Made by a program: the position numbers and the translations under genes. Under the pieces are notes generated by a model. It did no database searches. It was not told the DNA's origin and saw nothing but the letters and a program-made list of their open reading frames with translations. Positions 9,477 to 18,121 of a stretch of DNA of 49,645 nt are shown here, one piece after another. The stretch's first letter is position 1. Each line of letters starts with the position of its first letter. This DNA comes from a bacterium (GTDB taxonomy: Bacteria; Hinthialibacterota; Hinthialibacteria; Hinthialibacterales; Hinthialibacteraceae), in contig WGLV01000067.1 of the NCBI GenBank assembly GCA_016125385.1, positions 1 through 49,645 on the forward strand, written 5' to 3'.

Positions 9477-10829
9477 TCACGATATTTCATATTTTTTCAT
9501 GCGGTAAATCAGCGTCTGGCGCGTGATGCCCAACAGTTTCGCCGCCTGGTTCTGATTCCCTTTCGTTTTTTGCAGCGCGATTCGTATCAGATCTTTTTCC
9601 ACGTCGTCCAGCACGATGCCCTCAGGAGGGATATCCAGCACTCCGTTCGCGTGGCGGTGTTCCTGATGCGCGATATAGGCGGGCAGGTCTTCCGCGCCGA
9701 TCCGCTCGTCCTGCTGGCGAAGAACAAACGCCTGTTCGATGACGTTCTGTAACTCGCGGACGTTGCCCGGCCAGTCATGGGCTTGCAGCCGGGTAAACGC
9801 TTCCGGATCGATATGAATCCCGGCGCCGCCGAGTTCGCTTAAAAAGTGTTGCGCCAGCAGGGGGATGTCGTCTTTTCGCTCCCGTAACGCCGGCAGCCGG
9901 ATCGGAACCACGTTCAAACGGTAATAGAGGTCTTCACGAAATCGGCCTTTTTCGATCATGCCTTTCAGGTTCTGATTGGTGGCGGCGATGACGCGCACGT
10001 CGACCTTGATCGGACGTTGCCCGCCCACTTTTTCGATCTCCTGCTCCTGCAACACTCTCAGCAGCTTGCTTTGCAGGTCCAACCGCATGTCGCCGATTTC
10101 ATCCAGAAAGATCGTCCCGCCGCTGGCCTGTTCAAATTTCCCTATCCGGTCGTTCAGGGCGCCGGTGAACGAGCCTTTGACGTGACCGAAAAACTCGCTC
10201 TCCATCAGTTGTTCGGGAATCGCGGCGCAGTTCACCGCGACGAACGGCTGCTTCCGCCTTGGGCTGTTGTAATGAATGGCGCGAGCGATCAGTTCCTTAC
10301 CCGTGCCGCTTTCGCCCTCCAGCAGAACGGATGAATGCGTCGAACTCACCCGCCGCAAAATGGTGAAAACCTTTCGCATCGCCTCCGAACCCGCCACGAT
10401 GTGATCCATGCTGTAGCGGCCGATCAGTTCCTCGTGCAGGTGAAAGTTTTCCCGCATCAGGTGGTGATAGTCGAGCGCCTTGCGGGTGGTGTGCAGCAGT
10501 TCTTCTTTTTCAAACGGTTTGCAGAGATAGTCGTACGCGCCCATCTTCATCGCCTGAATGGCGGTCTCGATCGAACCGTGCGCCGTGATCAGAACCAGCA
10601 GCGCGTGCGGAGAAATCCGCTTGATCTCCGCCAGCAGCTGCAGACCGTCCATCCCCGGCATTTTGATGTCGCTGATCACAAGGCCGGGCTGATTCTCTTT
10701 AAACGATTGCAAACCCGAAGCGCCGTCCGAAGCGGTGGTGACGGTATATCCGGCTTCTTCCAGTTGAAACTGCGTAACGCGCAACAGGCTGGGGTCGTCA
10801 TCAATCAACAACAGGCGTGATTCTTTCAT
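9477..10829 (-). CDS. Sigma-54-dependent NtrC-family response regulator (ZraR/HydG type)
   Basis: 450 residues, full length for the family. Receiver domain 5-120 with the acidic cluster IDDD (9-12), phospho-acceptor D54 (SDIKMPG) and K104. AAA+ domain about 140-370 with Walker A GESGTGKE (172-179), the sigma-54 contact loop GSFTGA (219-224, usually GAFTGA), Walker B TIFLDEIGD (239-247) and AATNQNL. The C-terminal Fis-type helix-turn-helix includes NQNQAAKLLGITRQTLIYR. The start ATG overlaps the kinase stop by four bases (ATGA), so the two are translationally coupled. It should bind inverted repeats and remodel sigma-54 holoenzyme. Location between two metal arms, and likeness to ZraR/HydG-type regulators, suggest it senses envelope metal stress through the kinase. 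Confidence 0.93.
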   Translation of the reverse strand: MKESRLLLIDDDPSLLRVTQFQLEEAGYTVTTASDGASGLQSFKENQPGLVISDIKMPGMDGLQLLAEIKRISPHALLVLITAHGSIETAIQAMKMGAYDYLCKPFEKEELLHTTRKALDYHHLMRENFHLHEELIGRYSMDHIVAGSEAMRKVFTILRRVSSTHSSVLLEGESGTGKELIARAIHYNSPRRKQPFVAVNCAAIPEQLMESEFFGHVKGSFTGALNDRIGKFEQASGGTIFLDEIGDMRLDLQSKLLRVLQEQEIEKVGGQRPIKVDVRVIAATNQNLKGMIEKGRFREDLYYRLNVVPIRLPALRERKDDIPLLAQHFLSELGGAGIHIDPEAFTRLQAHDWPGNVRELQNVIEQAFVLRQQDERIGAEDLPAYIAHQEHRHANGVLDIPPEGIVLDDVEKDLIRIALQKTKGNQNQAAKLLGITRQTLIYRMKKYEIS

Positions 10830-11935
10830 GACCCGTTACTCCCCTTGGTCAAAGGAAAACGCAACTGAAAACAGGCGCCGCCTTCATCTCGGTTGGCGGC
10901 TTCAACCGATCCCCCGTGCTGATTCATGATTTTCTGCACGATCGAAAGCCCCAGCCCGGTTCCGTTGGGCCGCGTCGTAAAAAACGGATCGAAGATCCGC
11001 GAGTGGACCTCATCTGGAATCCCCGGCCCGCTGTCTTCGATGCGGCAGATCAGGGCGCCATCGTCTGTGACGCACGAAACGATCAGCTCGCCGCCGTTTG
11101 GCATCATCTGGATGGCGTTGTTGATCAGATTGACCAGAACTTGCCTCAATTGATCCGGGTCGAAATACAGCGAGGGTAGTCCGTCGTCAATCGCCGTGCT
11201 GACCCGGATATTGCGCGACCGGCATTGCTGGAGCGTAAGTTCGAGCACCGAGTTTAACAACGCGCGCAGGTCGCAATATCCCCGGCGTTGTTCCCTGGGA
11301 CGCGCGAAGTTCAAAAATTCGTTGACCACGTGATTGAGGTGATTGATCTCTTTCAGCATGATCCCGGTGAATTCCTGACGCTGTTCGGACGGCAGGTCGG
11401 GTTTCGCCAGAATCTCGGCCGCGCCCTTGATGGATGACAGCGGCGTGCGGATTTCGTGCGAAACCCCCGCGGAAAGCTCCGCCAGCGCCTGGATCCGTTC
11501 CGTTCGCCGCAGGTGTTCTTCCGCGTTAAGAACCTGCTCGGTTTTCTCACGCAGGTCGGCGTAGGATTGCTCCAGTTTTTTTGCGGTTTGCAGAAAACGC
11601 TCCGAGAGGACGCCCGTAACCACGCCGAGAAGGATATGCACGGCGGCTTCCAGCGTCTGGTAGAGGTTCGCCCCCAGAAAATCGCCGCCCCATTGCAGCC
11701 CGATGTGCAGCAGGTGCATGGCCGACATCGCGATTCCCATGATCAGGCCTCCCCACAACCCAAACCAGAAGGCGGAAAGGATGACGGGAAAATAACACAA
11801 CCGGTCATACACCAGGTGAAGATAATGATTGTGAGTGGGCGTCAGAAAATGCAGGTTGGATACAACGATCCCGATGGCGAGAACGATGAATAATTTCGCG
11901 GGGGTCAAACGCTGTAAAAACGCATCAAACATCAT
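10826..11935 (-). CDS. Membrane sensor histidine kinase, partner of the sigma-54 regulator
   Basis: About 369 residues from the ATG at 11935; the frame extends to a TTG at 11953, but that codon overlaps a candidate -12 element and has no spaced ribosome site, so the later ATG pair (11935/11932) is preferred. The N-terminus has about four hydrophobic helices (residues about 19-118 of the longer frame) with several His (THNHYLHLVYD, SAMHLLHIG) and no large periplasmic loop. A coiled stretch follows, then the HisKA H-box SHEIRTPLSSIKGAAEIL with the phospho-acceptor His, the N-box NLINNAIQMMPNGG, and the G-boxes DSGPGIPDE, FDPFFTTRPNGTGLGLSI. The His-containing membrane part could be the metal or membrane-stress input; that is inference. 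Coupled by ATGA overlap to the regulator gene. Confidence 0.9.
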   Translation of the reverse strand: MMFDAFLQRLTPAKLFIVLAIGIVVSNLHFLTPTHNHYLHLVYDRLCYFPVILSAFWFGLWGGLIMGIAMSAMHLLHIGLQWGGDFLGANLYQTLEAAVHILLGVVTGVLSERFLQTAKKLEQSYADLREKTEQVLNAEEHLRRTERIQALAELSAGVSHEIRTPLSSIKGAAEILAKPDLPSEQRQEFTGIMLKEINHLNHVVNEFLNFARPREQRRGYCDLRALLNSVLELTLQQCRSRNIRVSTAIDDGLPSLYFDPDQLRQVLVNLINNAIQMMPNGGELIVSCVTDDGALICRIEDSGPGIPDEVHSRIFDPFFTTRPNGTGLGLSIVQKIMNQHGGSVEAANRDEGGACFQLRFPLTKGSNGS

Positions 11936-11948
11936 GGATTGAACTTTG

Positions 11949-11964
11949 AGCAATCCTTATGCCA
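11949..11964 (-). promoter_or_regulatory. Candidate sigma-54 (-24/-12) promoter for the kinase/regulator pair
   Basis: On the minus strand this reads TGGCATAAGGATTGCT, with the required GG-N10-GC spacing and a full TTGCT at -12; only the last base of TGGCAC differs. Transcription would start near 11938, almost on the ATG at 11935, so the message would be nearly leaderless. This is the weak point of the call. Confidence 0.4.
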
Positions 11965-12045
11965 CCGCAGGGCGTATACCGGTCATCTGATTTTTACGTA
12001 AAAACGGACGATTGAGCCGGTTTCATCCCGCAGTATACCGAAAAA

Positions 12046-12086
12046 GTGTGGCATATCCAACGATTGGGTTGATGCAAATGCCACAC
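12046..12086. promoter_or_regulatory. Perfect 9-bp inverted repeat between the divergent kinase and efflux operons
   Basis: GTGTGGCAT (12046-12054) and ATGCCACAC (12078-12086) are exact complements separated by 23 bases. The centre is about 110 bp upstream of the candidate -24/-12 element of the kinase operon and about 325 bp upstream of the cusB-type start. It shares its core word with the palindrome at 9433-9474, so it is a candidate binding site for the regulator encoded between them. Confidence 0.5.
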
Positions 12087-12298
12087 ATAAGGCGTTCATA
12101 TCGCGCTTGTCTCGATCGCTCTTCGCTGTTGGAAATAATTTTTCCCCTCCGATGCGTTGGCGGCGATTCTCGCTGGAACCCCGCCTTGATACCGTTTTAT
12201 CGGGATCGCCTTGTTTCAACAGGCTCCGATTTATGACTTCATGGAATGCGAATGGGCGAATTGGCATGCAACCTGTATGATTACCTGATAAGTTTGTT

Positions 12299-12327
12299 TT
12301 CAAATTCAGAGGCTCAGGCGATACAAT
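12299..12327 (+). promoter_or_regulatory. Candidate sigma-70-type promoter of the efflux operon
   Basis: TTCAAA, a 17-base spacer, then TACAAT, ending 64 bases before the adaptor ATG. A poor -24/-12-like match also exists at 12262-12277 (TGGCATGCAACCTGTA), lacking the -12 GC. The rest of the divergent spacer 11965-12391 shows no gene. Confidence 0.3.
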
Positions 12328-12391
12328 AAAGACCTGCCTGCGATTTTGAGACAAAAGCATCTGACGGCGAACGTTGTGGCTGGAGACACTT

Positions 12392-14596
12392 ATGAGCAAC
12401 AAAGTTTTTCTTTCAAATTACGTCACCATTCTTCTGGTTGGTCTCATCATGGGGCTGGCGTTTGGTTACTGGGCGGCGGTTTCGCTTTACGCGCCCTCCA
12501 GCGCTCCCGCCGAATTGCACGAACACTCCGATGCGGCCGCGCCCGCTCAGAAAACGCTTTACACCTGCGGAATGCATCCCGAAGTGATCTCCGACGAACC
12601 TGGCACGTGCCCCAAGTGCGGCATGAAGTTGACTCCGATGGACCCGGATCGCGCCCGCACCATTTTGGAAGCGCGTGGCGAAAAGGTCGCCTCCACCGCC
12701 GCCGACAATAAAGAGCGCAAAATTCTGTACTGGCGCGCGCCGATGGACCCCTCATACGTCAGTGACAAACCGGGCAAGAGCCCGATGGGGATGGATCTGG
12801 TCCCCGTGTATGAAGACCAGGTCAAAGGCGGCCCCACCATCACCATCGATCCCGTCACCGAGCAGGACATGGGAGTCCGCTATGACGTCGTCCGCAGCGG
12901 CCCCGTCGTGAAAACCATCCGCACCGTTGCGAATGTCCAGTACGACGAAAACAGTCTCGGAACCGTGACCACCAAGGTGGATGGCTGGGTTGAAAAATTG
13001 TACGTCCAGGAGACTGGTACGCAGGTTCACAAGGGCGACCCCTTGTTCGAGTTTTATTCGCCCCAGTTGTACAGCGCTCAGGAAGAATACCTCGTCGCGT
13101 TGTCCGATCTCGAAAAAGCCCGCCAGCGTAACGCCCCTGAATCGGTGAACATGGCGCAACAGCGCCTTACATCGGCGGAATCCCGCCTGTTGTACTTCGA
13201 CATCGCACAGGACCGGATCGATCGGCTGAAAGCGGAAAAGAAAATCAGCAAAACCATGACCATCCGCTCTCAACTCACCGGCATCGTCACCGATAAAAAC
13301 ATCGTGGAAGGCGACTTCCTCAAGTCGGCCATGCCTGCTTACAAGATCGCCGATCTGTCGTCCGTCTGGGTAATCGGCAAAGTCTACGAGTCTGACCTCC
13401 CCGCGATTCACCTGGGGCAGGAAGCCCACATGACGCTCGATTACCTGCCCGGACGAACCTACCGGGGCCGGGTGACGTATCTCTACCCGTACCTCGAAAA
13501 AGGAACCCGCGAAATCTCGGTTCGCATGGAATTCCACAACCCCGGCTATGACCTCAAACCGGGCATGTACGCCACCATCGAGATCAATTCTGATGAATTG
13601 TCGCGCGAGGCGGTGCTCGTTCCCGACATGGCGGTGATCTTCACCGGCGAACGCCGGCTCGCCTACGTCATGCGCGAACCGGGCAAGTTTGAACCGCGCC
13701 GGCTCGATCTCGGCGTCCGCACCGGCACGCGCGAGTGGGAAGTCCTGTCCGGCGTGGCGCCCGGTGAAAAAGTGGTGGTCAGCGGACAGTTCCTGCTGGA
13801 TTCCGAAGCCCGCCTGCGCGAGGCGACGTTGAAGATGCTCAACCCCGGCATGACCGATTCACGCGACGTCATCTCGGGAAGTTCAAGCCACGTTCATTCC
13901 GCTTCAATGCCGATGGAAGCCACTCCGCCCGCGCCCGTGCTGAACGATAAGTTCGTCTGCCCCATGCCCTCTCACGCGGGCATACTGTATGACCATCCCG
14001 GCGATTGCCCTCTTTGCGGCATGAAACTGGTGCCCGTTCAGCCCTGGAATCTCGAACAGTCCACCATTGAATATTACACCTGCCCGATGCCCGAGCATTA
14101 CGACGTGCATGAAGACCATCCCGGTAAATGCCCGCGATGTGGAATGACGTTGATTCCAGTCACCAGCGATGAGGTCAGCCGATTCCAGAAGGCTCCGCAA
14201 GATCAGGTCCCCATGACGTTGTACACCTGTCCCATGCCGGCGCATGTGGACGTGGCGTCCGATCGGCCCGGCGATTGCCCCAAATGCGGCATGAAACTCG
14301 TTCCCACGTCCAGCGTTCCTCACGGTCAGGAAGCGGAACGCCTCTGGCGTGAAGCCCATCCGTCAAAACCGGAAATCGAGCCGGCGACGGCGGAACGGCA
14401 AGCCCCGGCTGAGGTTCTGTACACCTGTCCGATGCCCTCTGACGCTGATGTGGTGTCCGATCGCCCCGGCGATTGCCCCAAGTGCGGAATGAAGCTCGTT
14501 CCAACATCCAGCGTCGATCATGGCGCTCAAGCGGAAGCGATCTGGAAGGCCAGTCATCCCGTCGATTCCGCCACCGGCGCGCACGCTCATCCCTGA
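12392..14596 (+). CDS. cusB: CusB-type periplasmic adaptor with six heavy-metal-binding modules
   Basis: The ATG at 12392 (MSNKVF) has GGAG six bases upstream; a TTG 18 bases earlier is less likely. 734 residues. A membrane anchor or uncleaved signal (8-30) is followed by two HMBD modules: 56-83 (YTCGMHPE ... CPKCGMKL) and 112-140 (YWRAPMDP ... KSPMGMDLVP, without Cys, as in typical CusB). The adaptor core runs about 145-490: barrel-sandwich, coiled hairpin, beta-barrel (IRSQLTGIVTDKNIVEGDFL, GMYATIEI). Uniquely, four more modules follow at about 520-552, 561-592, 610-642 and 676-708, each CPMP...GxCPxCGMxL. CusB adaptors pass Cu(I)/Ag(I) to CusA in the periplasm. Extra modules would raise metal-capture capacity. 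First gene of the adaptor-pump-OMF operon. Confidence 0.93.
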   Translation: MSNKVFLSNYVTILLVGLIMGLAFGYWAAVSLYAPSSAPAELHEHSDAAAPAQKTLYTCGMHPEVISDEPGTCPKCGMKLTPMDPDRARTILEARGEKVASTAADNKERKILYWRAPMDPSYVSDKPGKSPMGMDLVPVYEDQVKGGPTITIDPVTEQDMGVRYDVVRSGPVVKTIRTVANVQYDENSLGTVTTKVDGWVEKLYVQETGTQVHKGDPLFEFYSPQLYSAQEEYLVALSDLEKARQRNAPESVNMAQQRLTSAESRLLYFDIAQDRIDRLKAEKKISKTMTIRSQLTGIVTDKNIVEGDFLKSAMPAYKIADLSSVWVIGKVYESDLPAIHLGQEAHMTLDYLPGRTYRGRVTYLYPYLEKGTREISVRMEFHNPGYDLKPGMYATIEINSDELSREAVLVPDMAVIFTGERRLAYVMREPGKFEPRRLDLGVRTGTREWEVLSGVAPGEKVVVSGQFLLDSEARLREATLKMLNPGMTDSRDVISGSSSHVHSASMPMEATPPAPVLNDKFVCPMPSHAGILYDHPGDCPLCGMKLVPVQPWNLEQSTIEYYTCPMPEHYDVHEDHPGKCPRCGMTLIPVTSDEVSRFQKAPQDQVPMTLYTCPMPAHVDVASDRPGDCPKCGMKLVPTSSVPHGQEAERLWREAHPSKPEIEPATAERQAPAEVLYTCPMPSDADVVSDRPGDCPKCGMKLVPTSSVDHGAQAEAIWKASHPVDSATGAHAHP

Positions 14597-14658
14597 GACC
14601 ATCGCTCCGTCTTGTTCCGGCCACGGCCTCGTTACGATACCCGATTGAGGAAAGAACC

Positions 14659-17600
14659 ATGATTCGCCGCATCATCGAGTTTTCCATCCAGAATAAATTT
14701 TTCGTCCTGGTCCTGATGGGCGTGATCGTCTTTGGCGGCGTGTTCGCCATGCTTCATATCCCGCTCGATGCGATCCCCGATCTGTCCGATGTTCAGGTGA
14801 TCATTTTCACTGAGTATCCCGGCCAGGCGCCCCGCATCGTTGAAGATCAGATCACGTACCCGCTCACCACCAAAATGCTCGCGGTCCCTTACGCCAAGGT
14901 GGTGCGAGGCTATTCCTTTTTCAATTACTCGTTCGTCTACGTCATTTTTGAAGACGGAACCGATATGTACTGGGCGCGCAGCCGGGTCCTTGAATATCTT
15001 TCTCAGATGCAGTCTCAACTGCCCAAAGGCGTTACGCCTCAGTTAGGGCCCGACGCCACCGGCGTGGGTTGGGCGTTCATGTATTCACTGACCAGCAAAG
15101 AGCGCGACCTCTCTCAGTTGCGCACCCTGCAGGACTGGTATCTGAAATACGAACTGACCGGCGTGCCCGGCGTCAGCGAGGTCGCGTCCGTCGGCGGATT
15201 CGTACGGCAGTATCAGGTGACGGTCTATCCTGAAAAAATGCGCGCCTACGGCGTCCCGCTGGGCAAGATCCGCGCCGCCATTCAGCGCTCTAACGGCGAA
15301 GTCGGCGGCCGCGTGATGGAGATGGCCGAAACCGAATACATGCTGCGTGGGCTGGGCTATCTGGGTACGCTGACCGATGAGGAAAAAGCCAAAGCACAAG
15401 AGAGCGACACTCCGGTTGACGTCGTCCGCTCGCAGAAGGCGGTTCGCGAGTTGGAAGAGATCGCGGTGGGCGTGCGGGATGATGGAACCCCCATCCTGTT
15501 GAGAGACCTCGCGCGCGTCGAGATCGGCCCCGAGATGCGCCGGGGGATCTTCGACTGGAACGGGGAAGGGGAGGCGGTCGGCGGCGTCGTCGTCGTGCGG
15601 TATGGCGCCGATACCCTGACCACCATCGCCAAAGTGAAAGAAAAACTCAACGAGCTGAAACAATCGCTTCCACCAGATGTGGAGATTCACACCGCCTACG
15701 ACCGAAGCACGTTGATCACAAGCGCGGTCGAAAATCTCGGCCACACCCTGTTTGAAGAATCGGTCATCGTCTCCATCATCATCATCCTCTTTCTGTTTCA
15801 TGCCCGTAGCGCGCTGGTGGCGATTTTCACCATTCCGCTCGCGATTCTGATGAGTTTCACCATCATGTATTTTCAGGGGCTCGGCGCGAACATCATGAGC
15901 CTCGGCGGCATCGCCATCGCCATCGGCGCGCTGGTTGACGCCTCCATCATCATGGTTGAAAACGTTCATAAACATTATGAAAACAGCGATGGTTCCAAAT
16001 CGCACTGGGAACTGATCGCTGAAGCCGCGACCGAAGTCGGCCCCACGCTCTTTTTCGCGCTGCTGGTGATCACCATCAGCTTTATGCCCATCTTTACGCT
16101 GGAGGCTCAGGAAGGCCGTCTCTTCAAGCCGCTCGCTTTCACCAAAACCTATGCGATGGGCGCCTCGGCGTTTCTCGCCATCACGGTTTCACCTCTATTG
16201 GCGGGGCTGTTCATCCGAAATACGATCCTCCCGGAAAGTTGGAGCAAGACTCGCCGCTGGATGACCCTGATCCTTCTCCCGCTGCTGGTGTTTCTTTCCA
16301 TTCTGTGGTTCGTCCCCGGCGCGGAAGACGCCCCGGCATTCTGGTTGGGCCTTTCGCTTAAAACGTGGATCGCCCTGCTGGCGGCGGGCATTACGTTTAT
16401 CGTTCTTGCTCCGCAAAAATTGCGGCCTGAAGAAGAAAACCCCGTCAATCGTTTCCTGATCCGGGTATACCATCCGGTGCTGGAGGGAATCCTTCATCAT
16501 CGCGGGCGCTGCTGGGCGGTGATCGCCGTCACGGTGTTGATCATGCTTTCGGTGATCTATCCGTGGAGCCGTCTCGGCAGCGAATTCATGCCGCCGTTGT
16601 ATGAAGGCGACTTGCTGTACATGCCCACCACCCTGCCCGGGATCGGAATCAGCAAGGCCCGCGAACTGCTCCAGCAGACCGACAAGATCATCAAGTCGTT
16701 CCCCGAGGTTCATCACGTCGCGGGTAAGATCGGCCGCTCAGAGACCGCGACCGACCCCGCGCCGCTCACCATGATCGAAACCACCATCATGCTTAAACCG
16801 GAAGAAGAGTGGCCGGTGGTCGATGTTCTTGATGACGCGGGAAAAGTCATTGCTCATCGCAGGCGCACGCCTGACGAACTGATCTCGGCGATGAACCGGG
16901 CGATCCATTTTCCCGGCGTGACCAATGCATGGACCATGCCCATCAAGACCCGCATTGACATGCTTTCAACCGGCATCAAGACGCCGGTGGGCATCAAGAT
17001 CGGCGGCGCCGATCTGCCGACGCTGCAACGCATTGGCGAGCAGGTCGAGGCGGTGATCCATCAGGTTCCTCATACCCTCAGCGCATACGCCGAGAGAGTC
17101 ATGGGGGGCAATTACATTAACTTCACCCCCGATCGCCATGCGATCCAGCGTTACGGCCTGACGGTGGGCGACGTGCAGGATGTCTTTATGACCGCGATCG
17201 GCGGGATGAACATCACCACCACCGTCGAAGGGCTTGAGCGCTATCCGGTCAATCTGCGCTATCCACGCGAACTGCGTGACAATGTCGATGAATTGAAGAA
17301 AGTGCTGGTGGCCACTGACAAAGGCCAGATCCCCCTCGAACAACTGGGAACCTTTGAGATCAAAGTCGGCCCTCCCAGCATCAAAAGCGAACAGAGCCGC
17401 CCGAACGCCTGGGTCTACGTCGATATCAGTGGAATCGACGTGGGAACCTATGTAAAACAGGCTCAGGAAGCTTTGCAAACAGCTATCAAGGAAGGCCGGG
17501 TTAACCTCCCCCCGGGTTATACCATCAACTGGTCGGGGCAGTATGAGTATATGCAGCGCGCACAGGCTCGTCTCGCGCTCATTATTCCCATCACGCTGCT

Positions 17601-18120
17601 CATCGTCATGCTGTTGATTTACCTGAATACTCACAGCCTGATTCAGACGCTGATCGTTATGCTGGCGGTTCCATTCAGTCTGGTGGGCGCCATCTGGTTG
17701 CTCTATTTCCTCAATTACGATCTCTCCGTCGCGGTCTGGACTGGCATGATCGCGCTGGCGGGGCTTGACGCTGAAACCGGACAGGTGATGTTACTTTATC
17801 TGGAGATCGCCCACAAAAAATGGATTCGTGAAGGTAAACTCTCGACCTTCGCCGATTTGCGCGACTCCATTTACCATGGCGCGGTTCAGCGAGTTCGCCC
17901 CAAGGCCATGACGGTGGGAGCTCTGTTCATGGGATTGATTCCCATCTTGTGGAGTCATGGCTCGGGCGCCGATACCATGAAACGGATCGCCGTCCCCATG
18001 ATCGGCGGCGTGTTTTCCAGTTTCGTCATGGAACTGATCGTCTATCCCGTGATTTATTACCTGTGGCGCGGGCGTTCATTGCCCGATGCGAATGCCGAAA
18101 AAAACGCGCATGGAGAATAA
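14659..18120 (+). CDS. cusA: CusA-type RND heavy-metal efflux pump, Cu(I)/Ag(I)
   Basis: The ATG at 14659 (MIRRIIEFSI) is preceded by GAGGA; the longer open frame upstream overlaps the adaptor gene and is not used. 1153 residues, a little longer than E. coli CusA. N-terminal helix, then PIPDLSDVQV-type porter start, the proton-relay helix GIAIAIGALVDASIIMVEN, and a second half with matching helices. The three methionines that bind Cu(I)/Ag(I) in E. coli CusA are conserved: M655 (DLLYMPTTLPGI), M705 (APLTMIETT) and M768 (RIDMLSTGIK); zinc/cobalt CzcA pumps lack this triad. Extra segments are a charged loop about residues 238-265, a long inter-half cytoplasmic/membrane stretch near 525-590, and about 14 residues between M705 and M768. 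It should take metal from the adaptor and export it through an outer-membrane channel. Confidence 0.95.
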   Translation: MIRRIIEFSIQNKFFVLVLMGVIVFGGVFAMLHIPLDAIPDLSDVQVIIFTEYPGQAPRIVEDQITYPLTTKMLAVPYAKVVRGYSFFNYSFVYVIFEDGTDMYWARSRVLEYLSQMQSQLPKGVTPQLGPDATGVGWAFMYSLTSKERDLSQLRTLQDWYLKYELTGVPGVSEVASVGGFVRQYQVTVYPEKMRAYGVPLGKIRAAIQRSNGEVGGRVMEMAETEYMLRGLGYLGTLTDEEKAKAQESDTPVDVVRSQKAVRELEEIAVGVRDDGTPILLRDLARVEIGPEMRRGIFDWNGEGEAVGGVVVVRYGADTLTTIAKVKEKLNELKQSLPPDVEIHTAYDRSTLITSAVENLGHTLFEESVIVSIIIILFLFHARSALVAIFTIPLAILMSFTIMYFQGLGANIMSLGGIAIAIGALVDASIIMVENVHKHYENSDGSKSHWELIAEAATEVGPTLFFALLVITISFMPIFTLEAQEGRLFKPLAFTKTYAMGASAFLAITVSPLLAGLFIRNTILPESWSKTRRWMTLILLPLLVFLSILWFVPGAEDAPAFWLGLSLKTWIALLAAGITFIVLAPQKLRPEEENPVNRFLIRVYHPVLEGILHHRGRCWAVIAVTVLIMLSVIYPWSRLGSEFMPPLYEGDLLYMPTTLPGIGISKARELLQQTDKIIKSFPEVHHVAGKIGRSETATDPAPLTMIETTIMLKPEEEWPVVDVLDDAGKVIAHRRRTPDELISAMNRAIHFPGVTNAWTMPIKTRIDMLSTGIKTPVGIKIGGADLPTLQRIGEQVEAVIHQVPHTLSAYAERVMGGNYINFTPDRHAIQRYGLTVGDVQDVFMTAIGGMNITTTVEGLERYPVNLRYPRELRDNVDELKKVLVATDKGQIPLEQLGTFEIKVGPPSIKSEQSRPNAWVYVDISGIDVGTYVKQAQEALQTAIKEGRVNLPPGYTINWSGQYEYMQRAQARLALIIPITLLIVMLLIYLNTHSLIQTLIVMLAVPFSLVGAIWLLYFLNYDLSVAVWTGMIALAGLDAETGQVMLLYLEIAHKKWIREGKLSTFADLRDSIYHGAVQRVRPKAMTVGALFMGLIPILWSHGSGADTMKRIAVPMIGGVFSSFVMELIVYPVIYYLWRGRSLPDANAEKNAHGE

Positions 18121-18121
18121 G

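Noticed and set aside
12262-12277. TGGCATGCAACCTGTA as a sigma-54 promoter of the efflux operon
   Set aside because: Has GG at -24 but GT instead of GC at -12; too weak to list as a feature.
11983-12402. 139-residue minus-strand frame in the kinase/efflux spacer
   Set aside because: No family signature or ribosome site, and it overlaps the inverted repeat and promoter region.
15085-16005. 306-residue minus-strand frame opposite the pump gene
   Set aside because: Antisense shadow of a strongly conserved RND gene.
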